Assembly: GCA_027348355.1 (NCBI GenBank)
Contig: DAIEPN010000108.1
Span: 1-6,765, forward strand
DNA: 6,765 bases
Source of the DNA: Chlamydiota bacterium
GTDB lineage: Bacteria; Chlamydiota; Chlamydiia; Chlamydiales; Rhabdochlamydiaceae
Direction of reading: 5' to 3'
Numbering within the stretch: the stretch's first letter is position 1; each line of letters begins with the position of its first letter. Positions 5,030 to 6,765 of the stretch are shown one piece after another. Both the position numbers and the translations under genes were made by a program. A model generated the notes under the pieces. The model was not told the DNA's origin. It worked only from the letters and a program-made list of their open reading frames with translations, and did no database searches.

Positions 5030-5824
5030 TTACTTGTCTGAGAAAGCAATTTCACATTGGCTTCCATGGGCTCCTTCCGGAAGTAGGTCACATGAAATAC
5101 GAATTTGTCGCGAGTCTTCTTCTAAATAAGCTATAGCAGGGAGTTCTTTTTCTGAGAAAATAATTTTACAATTATAAGTGCCTGGTGAAGGAAGCTCCAG
5201 ATGCTGTAAATCTTCTCCTGCAACGACGAAATGTTGATCACTGAGCTCTAAAGTCACAAAAAGAGAATAAGGACGACCTAGAAGTTTTGCTACTTCTTTT
5301 AACTCTCCTCTTTGAATTAGCTTACGGATGTTTCCGGATGAGATCGTTAGATCACCTTGAGAGTACTTAGGCAAATAATGACAGGCAAAACCCAGTTCTT
5401 CTGAGAGTGGTTTTACGTTTTCTTCTATACCTTGCCTATCCTTCCCAAAGGAAGACCCTTGCCCTAGGATAAGATCTGTGAAATTACAAGAGCTTTTTAG
5501 ATCTCTTATAAAAATATCATAGGGGAGTTCAGATAGCTCTTTTGTAAATTCTAAAAGACAGACAATATCGACACCCTGCTCTTGCAGAAGGAGTAATTTC
5601 TGCTCCAAACAGCAAATCATACGAGGTGCATGGGTGGGATGTAAAACTTCAAGGGGATGATTAATAAAAGTGATTACAACGATTTTATGATCTTTTTTTA
5701 TTCCTTTTAGATTTTGCATATAGCGTAAAAGGGATTGATGGCCTAGATGTATACCATCAAAATTTCCCATAGTAAGAAGACAAGGCTCTACTAAAGGATT
5801 ATGGAAATCGGTTATAACTAGCAT
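5030..5824 (-). CDS. ribF: RibF: FAD synthetase with a reduced riboflavin-kinase half
   Basis: RibF normally phosphorylates riboflavin to FMN (C-terminal kinase) and adenylates FMN to FAD (N-terminal nucleotidyltransferase). The synthetase half is well kept: GNFDGIHLGHQ (20-30, ATP-binding HxGH), TFINHPLEVL (52-61), LGQGSSFGKDRQG (120-132) and ISSGNIRKLIQRGEL (161-175, SSTxIR-like with G-N for T-x), then LGRPY (182-186). After this the kinase half is only about 78 residues instead of about 125. The G-x-GRG..G-F-P-T-A-N ATP/riboflavin motif is not recognisable. A P-S-P-G-T-Y piece (212-217) recalls the family's P..GVY, and the protein ends about where the catalytic glutamate segment should be. 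Total length is 264 against roughly 300-315. FAD synthesis from FMN is likely retained; kinase activity is doubtful. AAAGGAA lies 4 bp before the ATG. The start overlaps the truB stop by 7 bp (ATGCTAG), so translation is probably coupled. Confidence 0.9.
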   Translation of the reverse strand: MLVITDFHNPLVEPCLLTMGNFDGIHLGHQSLLRYMQNLKGIKKDHKIVVITFINHPLEVLHPTHAPRMICCLEQKLLLLQEQGVDIVCLLEFTKELSELPYDIFIRDLKSSCNFTDLILGQGSSFGKDRQGIEENVKPLSEELGFACHYLPKYSQGDLTISSGNIRKLIQRGELKEVAKLLGRPYSLFVTLELSDQHFVVAGEDLQHLELPSPGTYNCKIIFSEKELPAIAYLEEDSRQIRISCDLLPEGAHGSQCEIAFSDK

Positions 5825-6498
5825 GGGATTCCTTTCAAAAATTTTGCCGAAAGTAAATCGTCTTTTTCCATGTTAAAGATTTCTACACATTCTTGTAAAA
5901 GAAATGGTCCGCTTCGTATACGAGTCAGCTCTGTAAGATGAGCTCCGGTTTGTAGATGTTTTCCTAAATCATCCGCAATAGATCGAATATATGTTCCTTT
6001 TGAACATGCAATGCGGAGCTTTACAAACGGATATTCATAAGAGAGAAAGGTTGTTTCTACCTTGACCGGGACTTCTTTTCTCTCAATTGTGATCCCTTTA
6101 CGGGCTAACTCATAGAGCTTTTTCCCTTGGATTTTTTTTGCAGAGAACATCGGAGGGGTTTGCAAAATTTCCCCCTGAAAGTGTGTTATAGCTTCCAGAA
6201 CCTGGATAAGAGTTGGTATTTTGTTTGATTCGGAGACCACTTTTCCATCGAGATCGAACGTATCGGTTGCAATCCCAAGACGGATTGTTGCTTCATATTC
6301 TTTATCTTGTCCCAGGAACTGATCTGACATTTTAGTAAATTTTTTTCCAACAAGCATCACCATAACTCCGGTCGCAAAAGGATCTAAAGTACCTGCATGC
6401 CCAATTTTAGAAATGCTTGATAAAAAGCGCAACCTAGAGACTAGGTTAAACGAAGTCTTTCCTTTTGGCTTGTTGACAAGCAAAATACCTTCAATCAT
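5818..6498 (-). CDS. truB: TruB: tRNA pseudouridine-55 synthase
   Basis: It isomerises U55 to pseudouridine in the T-loop of tRNAs. Family signatures are in order: G-I-L-L-V-N-K-P-K-G at the start (4-13), GHAGTLDPFATGVM (33-46) with catalytic D39, KEYEA (66-70, the stacking tyrosine Y68), QTPPMFSAKKIQGKKLYELA (113-132), CSKGTYIRSIADDLG (165-179, with R172) and LTRIRSGPF (191-199). At 226 residues it stops soon after the catalytic domain and lacks the C-terminal PUA domain of longer TruBs (E. coli about 314), a shortening also seen in chlamydiae. The start directly precedes the conserved motif. No clear Shine-Dalgarno lies in the 18-bp gap after rbfA, so it may depend on ribosomes arriving from rbfA. 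rbfA-truB-ribF is a common bacterial order. Confidence 0.95.
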   Translation of the reverse strand: MIEGILLVNKPKGKTSFNLVSRLRFLSSISKIGHAGTLDPFATGVMVMLVGKKFTKMSDQFLGQDKEYEATIRLGIATDTFDLDGKVVSESNKIPTLIQVLEAITHFQGEILQTPPMFSAKKIQGKKLYELARKGITIERKEVPVKVETTFLSYEYPFVKLRIACSKGTYIRSIADDLGKHLQTGAHLTELTRIRSGPFLLQECVEIFNMEKDDLLSAKFLKGIPC

Positions 6499-6516
6499 AG
6501 AATTATTTAGAGATGA

Positions 6517-6765
6517 TTATTCATCTTTTGGAGGTTTACGAGAGTTTTGTTCTTGTCTAATTTTCACAAGAAGATCGTCAATGTGGGCTTGCTCATCTAC
6601 TGAAGAGTCCAGCTTAAACTGAAGACTTGGGAAATAGCGCAGAACAACCTTTTTAGAAGCTTGAATGGCAATAAAGCCGGCAGCAGATTGCAGAGCCTCT
6701 ATAGTTTGTCTTTTTTGCTCCGGTGTACCGATCACGCTTGCAAATACTTTAGCGTAGTGTAGATC
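6517..6765 (-). CDS. rbfA: RbfA: 30S ribosome-binding factor A (partial, 5' end outside window)
   Basis: RbfA binds the free 30S subunit and helps 16S rRNA 5'-end maturation, and is important in the cold. The frame is open to the window edge and reads D-L-H-Y-A-K-V-F-A-S-V at its visible start, the typical D-L-x-x-A-x-V-(Y/F)-x-S-V strand of the KH-like fold. It continues with E-A-L-Q-S-A-A-G-F-I, the helix with its A-x-G kink, then L-R-Y-F-P-S-L-Q-F-K-L-D-S-S, matching the (L/M)R..P.L.F..D.S motif, and an H-I-D-D-L-L helix. A charged tail (QEQNSRKPPKDE) ends the protein. A GTG at 6735 lies inside the conserved strand and is not the true start. Position upstream of truB supports the call; infB or nusA would be expected beyond the window. 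Confidence 0.92.
   Translation of the reverse strand, partial: DLHYAKVFASVIGTPEQKRQTIEALQSAAGFIAIQASKKVVLRYFPSLQFKLDSSVDEQAHIDDLLVKIRQEQNSRKPPKDE

Noticed and set aside
6413..6735. + strand frame at 6413-6622 and an rbfA start at GTG 6735
   Set aside because: The + strand frame is antisense to truB/rbfA. GTG 6735 falls within the conserved first visible strand of RbfA, and the frame is open to the window edge.
1..6765. CRISPR array, tRNA, rRNA or riboswitch
   Set aside because: No regularly spaced repeats, tRNA-like cloverleaf or known aptamer core was seen; ribF here has no leader because it overlaps truB.

Overview
The window looks like a piece of chromosome from an AT-rich, host-associated Gram-negative bacterium. 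My best guess is a chlamydia-related (Simkania/Parachlamydia/Waddlia-type) organism. The reasons are a short TruB without a C-terminal PUA domain, an unusually short RibF, a eukaryote-like Ulp1/C48 cysteine protease of the kind such bacteria use as effectors, and an Rhs toxin locus, all in compact AT-rich DNA. This assignment is inference; no marker in the window settles it.

Left part (1-2894, + strand): the decaying or reshuffling 3' end of an Rhs polymorphic-toxin locus. It opens with the C-terminal end of an Rhs toxin (1-603) whose tip resembles polymorphic toxin type 24. A probable Imm53 immunity gene follows (615-917). Next is a displaced (orphan) Rhs C-terminal cassette (coding from about 1009; first ATG 1129; end 2313) that carries the last part of the Rhs core, a pre-toxin region related to that of the first toxin, and a different toxin tip. 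Its presumed cysteine-rich immunity gene overlaps its end (2303-2572). A third relic (2592-2894) has in-frame stops and shares a perfect 24-bp repeat with the orphan cassette. Together these read as a toxin-tip library downstream of an rhs gene, with at least two toxin/immunity pairs and one wreck.

Middle (2890-3967): a 115-bp stretch bounded by nearly perfect 20-bp inverted repeats encloses a TATAAT box and two tiny overlapping reading frames with ribosome binding sites. Downstream is a GTG-started gene for a 291-residue protein with the full Ulp1-type H-D-Q-C catalytic set at canonical spacing, a candidate host-directed deubiquitinase/deSUMOylase.

Right part (3985-6765, - strand): a tightly packed housekeeping operon read right to left, rbfA (partial) - truB - ribF - a 52-residue membrane protein - an FkbM-family methyltransferase. 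truB and ribF overlap by 7 bp, and the small membrane gene ends 8 bp before the methyltransferase start. RibF keeps its FAD-synthetase half, but its riboflavin-kinase half is shortened and lacks recognisable key motifs. The methyltransferase runs convergently into the protease gene with only 17 bp between their stop codons.
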